From contig JACPVY010000064.1 in assembly GCA_016197345.1 (NCBI GenBank), forward strand, positions 1-7,037: a DNA stretch of 7,037 nt, given 5' to 3'. How positions within the stretch are numbered: position 1 is the first letter of the stretch; every line of letters starts with the position of its first letter. The position numbers and the translations under genes were made by a program. Below the pieces are notes generated by a model. It saw nothing but the letters and a program-made list of their open reading frames with translations. It had not been told where the DNA came from and did not search any database. This DNA is from Burkholderiales bacterium (GTDB taxonomy: Bacteria; Pseudomonadota; Gammaproteobacteria; Burkholderiales; Burkholderiaceae_D). This document shows positions 1 through 5,401 of the stretch, one piece after another.

Positions 1-363
1 ACGTGCTTCGCTCGCTAGGCAGGCTTGGCGTTCGATTTCTAATCTGGCGCGGCTAGCGGCAATCGCTTCTTCTGCCGCTTGCGCATTTTGTTGGGCGGCG
101 CTGGCGGCTTCTGCATCTGCCTTAGCGCGGGCTTCTGCGAGGCTGCGTGCGCGGCTTTCGGCGTGCGCCCGGCTTTCAGCGGCGAAAGTGGCTTTTGCTT
201 CAGCTTCAACGCGAGCAATCGCTTCGTGGATGGCTTTTAATTCCAATTGCGCCCGTTCTGACGATTCTTGGCTAAAAGGGGAAGAGGGCGGCAAATCCGA
301 CACCAAGCCTGACAAGGGGTTGTGCAATTCCTTAGCTTGTTGTGATGTATGCATGTTTTCCAT
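1..363 (-). CDS. Alanine-rich coiled-coil protein, N-terminal part (runs off left edge)
   Basis: The minus strand is open without a stop from an ATG at 363-361 to base 1, giving 121 residues and continuing outside the window. The start is supported by AGGAG six bases upstream; a second ATG at residue 4 is less well placed. Residues 1-30 are polar with several prolines (16, 25, 26, 29). From about residue 30 onward there is no proline or glycine. Residues 38-121 are about 37% alanine mixed with Glu, Arg, Lys and Gln, with alternating patterns such as ESRAHAESRAR (63-73). This composition predicts a long helix or coiled coil. There is no signal peptide or membrane segment, so the visible part looks cytoplasmic. 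TolA domain II has a similar composition, but TolA begins with a membrane anchor that is absent here. I do not recognise the family. It is transcribed divergently from the cluster on the right. The reading frame and start are well supported; the function is unknown. Confidence 0.75.
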   Translation of the reverse strand, partial: MENMHTSQQAKELHNPLSGLVSDLPPSSPFSQESSERAQLELKAIHEAIARVEAEAKATFAAESRAHAESRARSLAEARAKADAEAASAAQQNAQAAEEAIAASRARLEIERQACLASEAR

Positions 364-369
364 CTTCCA

Positions 370-374
370 CTCCT
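370..374 (-). promoter_or_regulatory. Shine-Dalgarno of the coiled-coil gene
   Basis: AGGAG on the minus strand lies six bases before the ATG at 363-361. It decides the start of the left-edge gene and is the best ribosome binding site inside the window. Confidence 0.75.
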
Positions 375-449
375 ACGAGGCAGGTTCGTTGCGAAAATTA
401 AGGTGTTCGGCTTGATTCTTTGGCTAGTAAGCGTTTTCCTATGCTTCCC

Positions 450-476
450 ATTATCAAGATTTCGAGGCAATCTCAA
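450..476 (-). promoter_or_regulatory. Candidate sigma-70 promoter for the coiled-coil gene
   Basis: Reading the minus strand, TTGAGA (476-471) is followed after 15 bases by GATAAT (455-450). Each box matches five of six consensus positions, and they lie about 90 bases upstream of the start codon. The 15-base spacer is shorter than the preferred 17, so this is a weak call. Confidence 0.25.
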
Positions 477-477
477 G

Positions 478-541
478 CGCCAAGAAGAAGGGGGAAAACC
501 AGCCTTTTCTCAAAATTGCCGGGGGAGGGGGAAACTTGGCG
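478..541. repeat. Spaced inverted repeat enclosing G-rich stretch
   Basis: CGCCAAG (478-484) and CTTGGCG (535-541) are perfect 7-base reverse complements, 50 bases apart. The interval contains all three G5 runs. Arms this short and this far apart can arise by chance, so a functional role is uncertain. Confidence 0.3.
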
Positions 542-585
542 TTGCAATTGCTGTTAAGCAAGGTAGGGCGCTGGAAGTATTACGC

Positions 586-591
586 TACAAT
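586..591 (+). promoter_or_regulatory. Candidate -10 box for the four-gene cluster
   Basis: TACAAT in the context CGCTACAATGAC matches TATAAT at five of six positions and lies 73 bases before the first start codon. No good -35 box sits 16-18 bases upstream, so the promoter would need an activator or be weak. This is the only promoter-like element I see for the cluster. Confidence 0.4.
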
Positions 592-664
592 GACAGCTTC
601 GTGCTTTGGTTAGACGCCAACGCTTTCCCACTATTGAATTCACTGTCGAACTTCCTACGTCAAC

Positions 665-1924
665 ATGACTCATTCCTCTGCGCCTAGAAAATTTGGCTTC
701 ACCACCACGATTTTGCATAGCGATCGGCAAAAAGACATCGAGCACGGTTCTTTGCATAAACCTATCCATACGTCTGTCACTTTCGGCTACCGCGATGCAC
801 GCGAGCTAGCGCTCGTGTTTCAAGGCAAACAAAGTGGTTTTCGCTATGGTCGCCAAGGCAATCCTACGGTTTCCGCGCTAGAAGAACAAATCACCAAGAT
901 GGAGCAAGGCTTAGGCACGATTTGCTTTGCGACGGGCATGGCCGCTATCGGGGCGCTCTTTCAAGGTTTATTGCGGCAAGGTGATCATGTGGTGTCGTCG
1001 AGCTTTTTGTTTGGTAATACCAATAGCTTGTGGCAAACCGTGCAAGCGCAGGGGACAAACGTCTCTTTTGTTGATGCGACACGCGTGGAAGAAGTAGAAA
1101 AAGCCTTGACGCCAGAAACCCGCATGGTATTTGTCGAAACCATCGCCAATCCTCGTACACAAATTGCCGACATGCAAAAGATTGGCGAACTGTGCCAGCA
1201 ACGCGGGATTTTGTTTGTAGTGGATAACACTATGACAACGCCATATTTGTTCTGTCCCAAAAATGTAGGGGCTGGCATGGTGGTGAATGCCTTGACCAAG
1301 GCAATTGGTGGTCATGGCGATGCGCTAGGTGGTAGTTTGACCGATTTAGGGACATACGATTGGAGTCGCTACCCGCATATCCTCGAAAACTACAAAAAAA
1401 ATCCAGTCAAGCAATGGGCGCTGGTGCAAATTCGCGCCAAGTCGCTGCGTGATTTTGGCGCGACGCTAGGGCCAGAGTCGGCCCATCATTTAGCGATTGG
1501 TGCGGAAACCTTGGCTCTACGGATGGATAGATCTAGCCATAATGCGCTGCAATTAGCGCGTATGTTGGCACAAGACCCGAATGTCGCCGCCGTGCATTAT
1601 CCCGGCTTAGAAAACCACCCACAACACGATATTGCCAAAAGTCTATTCCGCTCTTTCGGTGCTTTACTGAGTTTTGAATTGAAAGACGGCATTGATTGCT
1701 TTGATTATCTGAATCAATTGCAATTGGCAATTTCAACCAGTAATTTGGGCGATAACCGTACCTTAATTATTCCTGTTGCGCATACGATTTTTTATGAAAT
1801 GGGGCCAGCACGTCGGGCCGAAATGGGTATTGCCGAATCGCTATTACGGGTTTCCGTTGGGATTGAAGATACCCAGGATTTATTAGATGATTTTGCCTAT
1901 GCTTTGCAGCAAGTGACACAATAA
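665..1924 (+). CDS. Cystathionine gamma-synthase / O-acetylhomoserine sulfhydrylase family PLP enzyme
   Basis: A 419-residue fold-type I PLP enzyme of the Cys/Met metabolism family, cytosolic and close to the usual family length. Visible residues are YGRQGNPT (61-68; Tyr61 and Arg63 contact cofactor phosphate in relatives), FATGMAA (88-94), VVDNTM with Asp187 for the PLP ring nitrogen, NALTKAIGGH with Lys212 as the Schiff-base lysine, and RVSVGIED with Arg395 for substrate carboxylate. The segment NLGDNRTL (360-367) replaces the SLGGxES of classical MetB/MetC and resembles the NxGDxxxL of O-acetylhomoserine sulfhydrylases (MetY). The MetY HPAST that normally follows is instead IPVAHT. It is therefore probably a gamma-substituting or gamma-eliminating enzyme acting on homoserine esters, methionine or a related thioether, with exact substrate undecided. 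The ATG at 665 is the only in-frame ATG after the stop at 635-637, but no Shine-Dalgarno is evident. It is first in the cluster. Confidence 0.92.
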   Translation: MTHSSAPRKFGFTTTILHSDRQKDIEHGSLHKPIHTSVTFGYRDARELALVFQGKQSGFRYGRQGNPTVSALEEQITKMEQGLGTICFATGMAAIGALFQGLLRQGDHVVSSSFLFGNTNSLWQTVQAQGTNVSFVDATRVEEVEKALTPETRMVFVETIANPRTQIADMQKIGELCQQRGILFVVDNTMTTPYLFCPKNVGAGMVVNALTKAIGGHGDALGGSLTDLGTYDWSRYPHILENYKKNPVKQWALVQIRAKSLRDFGATLGPESAHHLAIGAETLALRMDRSSHNALQLARMLAQDPNVAAVHYPGLENHPQHDIAKSLFRSFGALLSFELKDGIDCFDYLNQLQLAISTSNLGDNRTLIIPVAHTIFYEMGPARRAEMGIAESLLRVSVGIEDTQDLLDDFAYALQQVTQ

Positions 1925-1934
1925 GCGCATTGTG
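1917..1934. repeat. Inverted repeat across the stop codon of the PLP enzyme gene
   Basis: CACAAT (1917-1922) and ATTGTG (1929-1934) are perfect 6-base arms around a 6-base loop, overlapping the TAA stop (1922-1924). No T-run follows, so it does not look like an intrinsic terminator. It could be an mRNA hairpin between the first two genes or an operator-like site. Confidence 0.4.
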
Positions 1935-1966
1935 AGGACAGAGCAGGGGACGTAGCGCATGAAAAA

Positions 1967-1972
1967 AAGGGA
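1967..1972 (+). promoter_or_regulatory. Shine-Dalgarno of the alpha/beta hydrolase
   Basis: AAGGGA ends five bases before the ATG at 1978. It supports this start over the nearby out-of-frame ATG at 1959. Confidence 0.5.
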
Positions 1973-1977
1973 CAGCA

Positions 1978-2919
1978 ATGGCACAGACCGCGGCACAGAT
2001 GCAACAACCAGATAGTGGCATGCAATATGTCAATGCCAACGGCGTGACGCTGTGCTATCACGTCGATGGCTCTCCGACGGATACGCCGCTGTTGCTGATC
2101 ATGGGCTTAGGCATGCAATTGACGGCGTGGCCCTTACCGCTGGTGGAAATGTTGGTGCAGCAAGGCTTTTACGTGATTCGTTTAGATAATCGCGATTGTG
2201 GTTTATCCAGCAAAATGGGACACCTCGGCAAACCGAATATCCCCTTAGCCATCATCAAAACCATGCTGCGTATGCGCTTAAAAAGTGGCTATCACTTACG
2301 CGATATGGCGCTAGATGCGATTGCCGTGCTGGATGCCGTGGGCGTGGCCAAGGCCCATGTGGTGGGGGCGTCGATGGGCGGCATGATTGCGCAAATTTTG
2401 GCCGCAGAATTTCCACAGCGTGTCGCGAGCCTGACCTCGATTATGTCCACTTCCGGGCGGCGTGGTTTGCCGGGGCCAACACGGGCCGCGCGCAAAGTCA
2501 TCATGCAACGACCTTCTGCCCCTTATCAGCAAGAGCAAATCATCGCCCAATTTCTCCGTATTTTCGAGGTGATAGGCTCGCCCGCCTACCCAACGCCCGA
2601 ATCCCATTTGCGCCAACGGATTGCGCTATCGATGGCACGCAGCTTTTATCCAGAAGTAACGACGCGCCAGATGCTAGCGATTGCCGCCTCCGGTAGTCGT
2701 AGCCGTTTGCTGAAAAAAATCACCGCGCCTAGCTTGATCATTCATGGCGACGCCGATCCTTTAGTGCCTTTAGCCTGCGGTGAAGATACCGCCAATTGCA
2801 TTGTCGGCAGTCAATTGCGTGTCATTCCCGGCATGGCCCATGATTTACCGCTACAACTGCTACCGAAGATAGGCAAAATGATCGTGAATCATTGCCGGGG
2901 TGAGGCGATCCCGCATTGA
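1978..2919 (+). CDS. Alpha/beta-fold hydrolase
   Basis: A 313-residue alpha/beta hydrolase without a signal peptide, so probably cytosolic. The fold's landmarks appear in order: an oxyanion-hole loop around MGLGMQ (42-47), LDNRDCGLS (69-77) after strand 4, the nucleophile elbow GASMGG with Ser132, the acid in HGDADPLVP at Asp260, and GMAH with His288. The catalytic triad is therefore complete. The RLDNRDCGLSS stretch and the helical cap between about residues 155 and 235 recall the esterase group that includes the aclacinomycin methylesterase RdmC, but substrate cannot be read from sequence. Ester or thioester hydrolysis is a reasonable expectation. It lies 53 bases after the PLP enzyme and 32 bases before the LD-carboxypeptidase, so co-transcription is likely. 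The fold is certain; the specific reaction is unknown. Confidence 0.9.
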   Translation: MAQTAAQMQQPDSGMQYVNANGVTLCYHVDGSPTDTPLLLIMGLGMQLTAWPLPLVEMLVQQGFYVIRLDNRDCGLSSKMGHLGKPNIPLAIIKTMLRMRLKSGYHLRDMALDAIAVLDAVGVAKAHVVGASMGGMIAQILAAEFPQRVASLTSIMSTSGRRGLPGPTRAARKVIMQRPSAPYQQEQIIAQFLRIFEVIGSPAYPTPESHLRQRIALSMARSFYPEVTTRQMLAIAASGSRSRLLKKITAPSLIIHGDADPLVPLACGEDTANCIVGSQLRVIPGMAHDLPLQLLPKIGKMIVNHCRGEAIPH

Positions 2920-2924
2920 TGCGG
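2911..2924. repeat. Small inverted repeat across the hydrolase stop codon
   Basis: CCGCAT (2911-2916) and ATGCGG (2919-2924) are perfect arms separated by TG and overlapping the TGA stop (2917-2919). In RNA it would form a five-pair stem with a four-base loop. No T-run follows, so it is not a standard terminator. It parallels the repeat over the stop codon of the gene before it. Confidence 0.35.
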
Positions 2925-2951
2925 CTTCACTGAAATAAGACAAAAGACTAT

Positions 2952-3941
2952 ATGCAACAGAATATCAATCTCGCTGATCAAGTGAGCGCAGAAGTAAATG
3001 AAAGAGTCAGCCCCCAAGCGGGTCTTGCCATCATTTCCCCTAGCGGTTATGCCCCCGAGGCCACGGTGCAAGAAGGCGGGCTAGAACGCGGTCTTGCGCT
3101 TTTGCAGCAACAAGGTTTTCGCGTCCAACAATATTATCAGCACGACCAACGCTATTTGCGTTTCGGCGCGAGCGATGCCGTGCGCCTAGCACAATTGCAT
3201 GATGCCGCGCGTAATCCTGACATAGATGTGGTGATGGCCTTGCGTGGCAGCTATGGCTTGAGTCGTTTATTGCACTTGATCGATTATGATTTACTCGCCG
3301 AAAGTGGAAAAATTTTTGTCGGCTATTCCGATTTCACCGCCCTCAATTTAGCCTTGCTCGCCAAAACGGGACAGGCCAGTTACACCGGGCCGATGTTGTG
3401 TGACGATTACACACATGTTGATCCGTCCCCGTTTACGATGGCGCAGTTTTTAGCCTGTGTTCAAGGGCCGCAGCATCGCGTGAGCGTCGAGACACCACAG
3501 CCTAATGGACAGCAAGAAATCGAAGGCACGCTATGGGGCGGCAACCTCGCGATGATAGGGCATTTGCTGGGGACACCTTTCTTTCCGCAAGTGGAAGGCG
3601 GTATTCTGTTTGTCGAAGATATCAGCGAACACCCATATCGGGTCGAACGCTTATTGCTGCAATTGCTGCATGCGGGCGTATTAGCGCGGCAAAATGCGTT
3701 GATTTTGGGCGATTTCTCTGGCTATAAACTCTCGCCGTATGACAATGGCTTCGATTTTGAGCAGATGCTAGCCTTCATTCGTAGTCAACTCAAGATTCCT
3801 GTTTTCACCGGACTGCCCTATGGCCACATTCGCGCCCGTGCTTGCCTGCCTATCGGTGCAAGTGCGCAACTATCGGCTTCAAGCGATGGTTTTGTGTTGC
3901 AGATGTCAAGTTATCCTTCATTAGCACTCCTTCACTCATGA
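2952..3941 (+). CDS. ldcA: LD-carboxypeptidase (muramoyltetrapeptide carboxypeptidase, S66 family)
   Basis: A 329-residue serine peptidase of family S66. LdcA cleaves the terminal D-alanine from murein tetrapeptides in the cytoplasm during peptidoglycan recycling, giving tripeptide for reuse. The N-terminal domain carries AIISPSGYAPE (26-36) and ALRGSYGLSRLL (96-107). The nucleophile is Ser126 in VGYSDFTALN, and GTLWGGNLAMIGHLLGTPF (192-210) matches E. coli LdcA closely. Glu222 in LFVEDISEHPYRVER and His292 in YGHIRA complete the Ser-Glu-His triad. The related self-immunity peptidase MccF shares the fold, but the domain-two sequence is LdcA-like. The N-terminus is about 20 residues longer than E. 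coli LdcA and has no signal peptide. The usual RGGYG has Ser100 in place of the first glycine of that pair. The start at ATG 2952 has a poor ribosome binding site, and a GTG at residue 11 is an alternative. The stop overlaps the next start by four bases. Confidence 0.93.
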   Translation: MQQNINLADQVSAEVNERVSPQAGLAIISPSGYAPEATVQEGGLERGLALLQQQGFRVQQYYQHDQRYLRFGASDAVRLAQLHDAARNPDIDVVMALRGSYGLSRLLHLIDYDLLAESGKIFVGYSDFTALNLALLAKTGQASYTGPMLCDDYTHVDPSPFTMAQFLACVQGPQHRVSVETPQPNGQQEIEGTLWGGNLAMIGHLLGTPFFPQVEGGILFVEDISEHPYRVERLLLQLLHAGVLARQNALILGDFSGYKLSPYDNGFDFEQMLAFIRSQLKIPVFTGLPYGHIRARACLPIGASAQLSASSDGFVLQMSSYPSLALLHS

Positions 3942-5218
3942 ATTTTTCACACTTAGCACCTGAGAGTTTTTATCGCGCCAGTAGTCCCGGCAATGCTGGA
4001 CATGCTTTGCAAGGCCCGCAAGAGGCAGCGGTGTGCATTATCGGCGGTGGTTTCGCTGGTTTGGCGACCGCTTTATCGCTAGTCGAAGCCGGGCAGCGCA
4101 ATATCATCATCTTAGAGAGCGAAACCATAGGTCATGGCGCTTCTGGCCTCAATGGCGGTTTTGTTTTTGGCGGATTTTCGCTTGGTGAACGTGCGTTAGT
4201 AGCGCAAGTAGGGCCAGTCAAAGCGCGCCAGCTCTATCAATTAACGCTAGCAGCGGTGGCGAAGATACGCAGTCGCATCGCCAAATACAACATCGCTTGT
4301 GATGCGATTGAAAGCGGAATTTATCTGGCGAACTGGTTTGACGACCCGACGCTATTAGATGAACAAGAAAAATTCATGCGCGAAACGATGGGCGTGCAAT
4401 GGCAGCGCGTCTCGAAAAGCGATCTGGCGCAAAAGCTGCATAGCGAGCGCTATTTTGGCGCTTTGTTTGAAGAAAATGCCTTTCACTTTCATCCATTGAA
4501 ATATGCGCAAGGCTTAGCACGCGTATTGCGCGAGCATGGTGTGCGCATCTACGAACACAGCCGCGTGCAGTCGCTGGCAAAAGAAGGTGTCGATTGGCGC
4601 ATCACGACCGCACAAGGGAGCGTGCGCGCCACCCAAACGGTGGTGTGTTGTGGCGGTTATATCGAAAAACTGTATCCGAAATTGGCTAGTGCGATTTTGC
4701 CGATCGCTACTTATGTGATGGCGACCGAGCCGCTAGGCGAGCGCCTAGCGCAGGCAATGCAAACTAAGAGCGCGGTGTACGACACTCGGTTTGCTTTCGA
4801 TTACTATCGCCCATTGCCAGACAGCCGCTTGCTATGGGGCGGGCGGATTTCGATTCTGCGCCGTAGCCCACAGCAAGTGGCGAAATTGCTCTATGGCGAT
4901 ATGCTGAAGGTGTATCCGCAATTAGCCGGCGTGAAAGTCGAGCACGCGTGGTGCGGCATGATGAGTTATGGCCGCCACAAAATGCCGCAACTAGGGCAAT
5001 TGCCTGAAGGTTTGTGGTACGCGATGGGTTTCGGCGGTCACGGCGTTGGCCCAACCACCATGGCTGGTGAAGTGATTGCGCAAGCCTTGATGGGTAATGT
5101 GCAAGATGTGCAAGCGTTTGCACCGTGGGGCTTACCATCGACTGGTGGTCCGGCTGGTTTGCTAGCGGCACAGTTGACATATTGGTATTACGAATTGCGG
5201 GATTGGTTGAAAGAATAG
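3938..5218 (+). CDS. FAD-dependent oxidoreductase, DAO family (gamma-glutamylputrescine oxidase-like)
   Basis: A 426-residue flavoenzyme of the DAO superfamily. The N-terminal FAD site is VCIIGGGFAGLATALSLVEAG (32-52, Gly36/Gly38/Gly41), with Glu60 ending the second strand as the expected ribose-binding acid. GHGASGLNGG (65-74) is the typical FAD-contact loop of this family. The C-terminal half has VVCCGGYIEKLYP (235-247), LLWGGR (298-303), CGMMSYGRHKMPQLG (339-353) and GFGGHGVGPTTMAGEVIA (364-381), closing the FAD site. The layout resembles PuuB and its relatives, which oxidise amines or amino-acid derivatives to aldehyde or keto products with release of ammonia and peroxide. The exact substrate is not readable. 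An in-frame ATG at 3842 lies inside ldcA and would add 32 residues unlike the family. I chose 3938 because it forms an ATGA overlap with the ldcA stop and gives the normal N-terminus. No Shine-Dalgarno is present, so translation probably depends on ribosomes ending ldcA. Confidence 0.9.
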   Translation: MNFSHLAPESFYRASSPGNAGHALQGPQEAAVCIIGGGFAGLATALSLVEAGQRNIIILESETIGHGASGLNGGFVFGGFSLGERALVAQVGPVKARQLYQLTLAAVAKIRSRIAKYNIACDAIESGIYLANWFDDPTLLDEQEKFMRETMGVQWQRVSKSDLAQKLHSERYFGALFEENAFHFHPLKYAQGLARVLREHGVRIYEHSRVQSLAKEGVDWRITTAQGSVRATQTVVCCGGYIEKLYPKLASAILPIATYVMATEPLGERLAQAMQTKSAVYDTRFAFDYYRPLPDSRLLWGGRISILRRSPQQVAKLLYGDMLKVYPQLAGVKVEHAWCGMMSYGRHKMPQLGQLPEGLWYAMGFGGHGVGPTTMAGEVIAQALMGNVQDVQAFAPWGLPSTGGPAGLLAAQLTYWYYELRDWLKE

Positions 5219-5317
5219 TCTTATTGAAGAGATAATGCAGATAATTTCACCATAGCTAAGGCCTTAAGCAAGGCGACGCGAACTGTGCTTTTATCAGCAA
5301 AATCATAGCGTTAGCGT

Positions 5318-5337
5318 AATTTTGGCGAATTTTGCGG
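5318..5337. repeat. Imperfect 10-base tandem repeat upstream of the -10 box
   Basis: AATTTTGGCG (5318-5327) is followed directly by AATTTTGCGG (5328-5337), eight of ten positions identical. The pair abuts the TAAAAT box, where RNA polymerase or a regulator would bind. It may be an AT-rich promoter element or chance. Confidence 0.4.
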
Positions 5338-5369
5338 TAAAATGCGCGGTTTCCCAGCATTTACCGCAA
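5332..5369. repeat. Long inverted repeat overlapping the ABC-F -10 box
   Basis: TTGCGGTAAAATGC (5332-5345) and GCATTTACCGCAA (5357-5369) are reverse complements over 13 pairs with a single extra A in the left arm, separated by 11 bases. The left arm contains the -10 box. If that promoter is used, most of the left arm is not transcribed and the repeat would act as DNA, for example as an operator. If transcription starts further upstream, it would form a stable RNA hairpin in the leader. No T-run follows the right arm. Confidence 0.7.
5338..5343 (+). promoter_or_regulatory. -10 box of the ABC-F gene promoter
   Basis: TAAAAT in the context GCGGTAAAATGC matches TATAAT at five of six positions and is a form common in betaproteobacterial promoters. 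No strong -35 box is found 16-18 bases upstream. Transcription would begin near 5350, giving a leader of about 50 bases before the GTG start. The ATG at 5342 would then be left out of the message. Confidence 0.5.
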
Positions 5370-5375
5370 GCTTGC
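5366..5375. repeat. 10-base perfect palindrome in the ABC-F leader
   Basis: GCAAGCTTGC reads the same on both strands and shares four bases (5366-5369) with the right arm of the larger inverted repeat. It could compete with it for pairing in RNA, or be part of a protein-binding site; its role is unknown. Confidence 0.35.
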
Positions 5376-5386
5376 CCTTGCGCCCT

Positions 5387-5394
5387 AGAAAAGG
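5387..5394 (+). promoter_or_regulatory. Shine-Dalgarno that fixes the GTG start of the ABC-F gene
   Basis: AGAAAAGG ends seven bases before GTG 5402. The spacing is normal and supports GTG 5402 over the in-frame ATG at 5342, which lies in the promoter. Confidence 0.6.
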
Positions 5395-5401
5395 TTACGC
5401 C

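Larger units (their letters stand above)
364..664. other. Divergent intergenic region (301 bases)
   Basis: This region separates the minus-strand coiled-coil gene from the plus-strand cluster. I see no convincing coding sequence: the readable stretches here look unlike protein and overlap both flanking genes. It holds the Shine-Dalgarno and candidate promoter of the left gene, three runs of five G on the plus strand (490-494, 521-525, 527-531), a spaced inverted repeat (478-541) and a -10-like box for the right-hand cluster (586-591). No known riboswitch consensus was recognised, in particular no S-adenosylmethionine riboswitch ahead of the Cys/Met-type enzyme. Confidence 0.6.
5219..5401 (+). 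promoter_or_regulatory. Intergenic and leader region upstream of the ABC-F gene
   Basis: These 183 bases separate the cluster from the ABC-F gene. No clear intrinsic terminator follows the flavoenzyme: the near-palindrome at 5255-5269 (GCTAAGGCCTTAAGC) has no T-run after it. The right half holds a 10-base tandem repeat, a -10 box inside a large inverted repeat, a 10-base palindrome and a Shine-Dalgarno. This suggests an independent, possibly regulated promoter for the ABC-F gene. Confidence 0.5.

Noticed and set aside
1..363. TolA-like periplasmic protein on the left edge
   Set aside because: The composition is similar to TolA domain II, but there is no N-terminal membrane anchor, so the name was not given.
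188..415. 75-residue plus-strand frame at the left end
   Set aside because: It is antisense to the well-supported minus-strand coiled-coil frame, and its composition does not look like a protein family.
237..476. 79-residue minus-strand frame overlapping the coiled-coil gene
   Set aside because: It is in a different frame from the alanine-rich gene that has AGGAG at the right distance; no motif is visible.
349..687. 112-residue plus-strand frame across the divergent intergenic region
   Set aside because: It overlaps both flanking genes, has no ribosome binding site or domain, and covers the likely promoters.
3842..3937. Longer start for the flavoenzyme inside ldcA
   Set aside because: The extra 32 residues are the ldcA end read in another frame and are unlike the DAO family; ATG 3938 gives the standard N-terminus and an ATGA overlap.
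2952..3941. Microcin C self-immunity protein MccF as an alternative to LdcA
   Set aside because: The stretches around GTLWGGNLAM and FVEDISEHPYRVER follow LdcA closely, and no microcin biosynthesis genes are nearby.
4764..5180. 138-residue minus-strand frame inside the flavoenzyme gene
   Set aside because: It is a shadow of the conserved C-terminal FAD-domain coding sequence with no start signal or family resemblance.
5255..5269. Near-palindrome GCTAAGGCCTTAAGC as a terminator after the flavoenzyme gene
   Set aside because: The core pairs over only about ten bases with no room for a normal loop, and no T-run follows.
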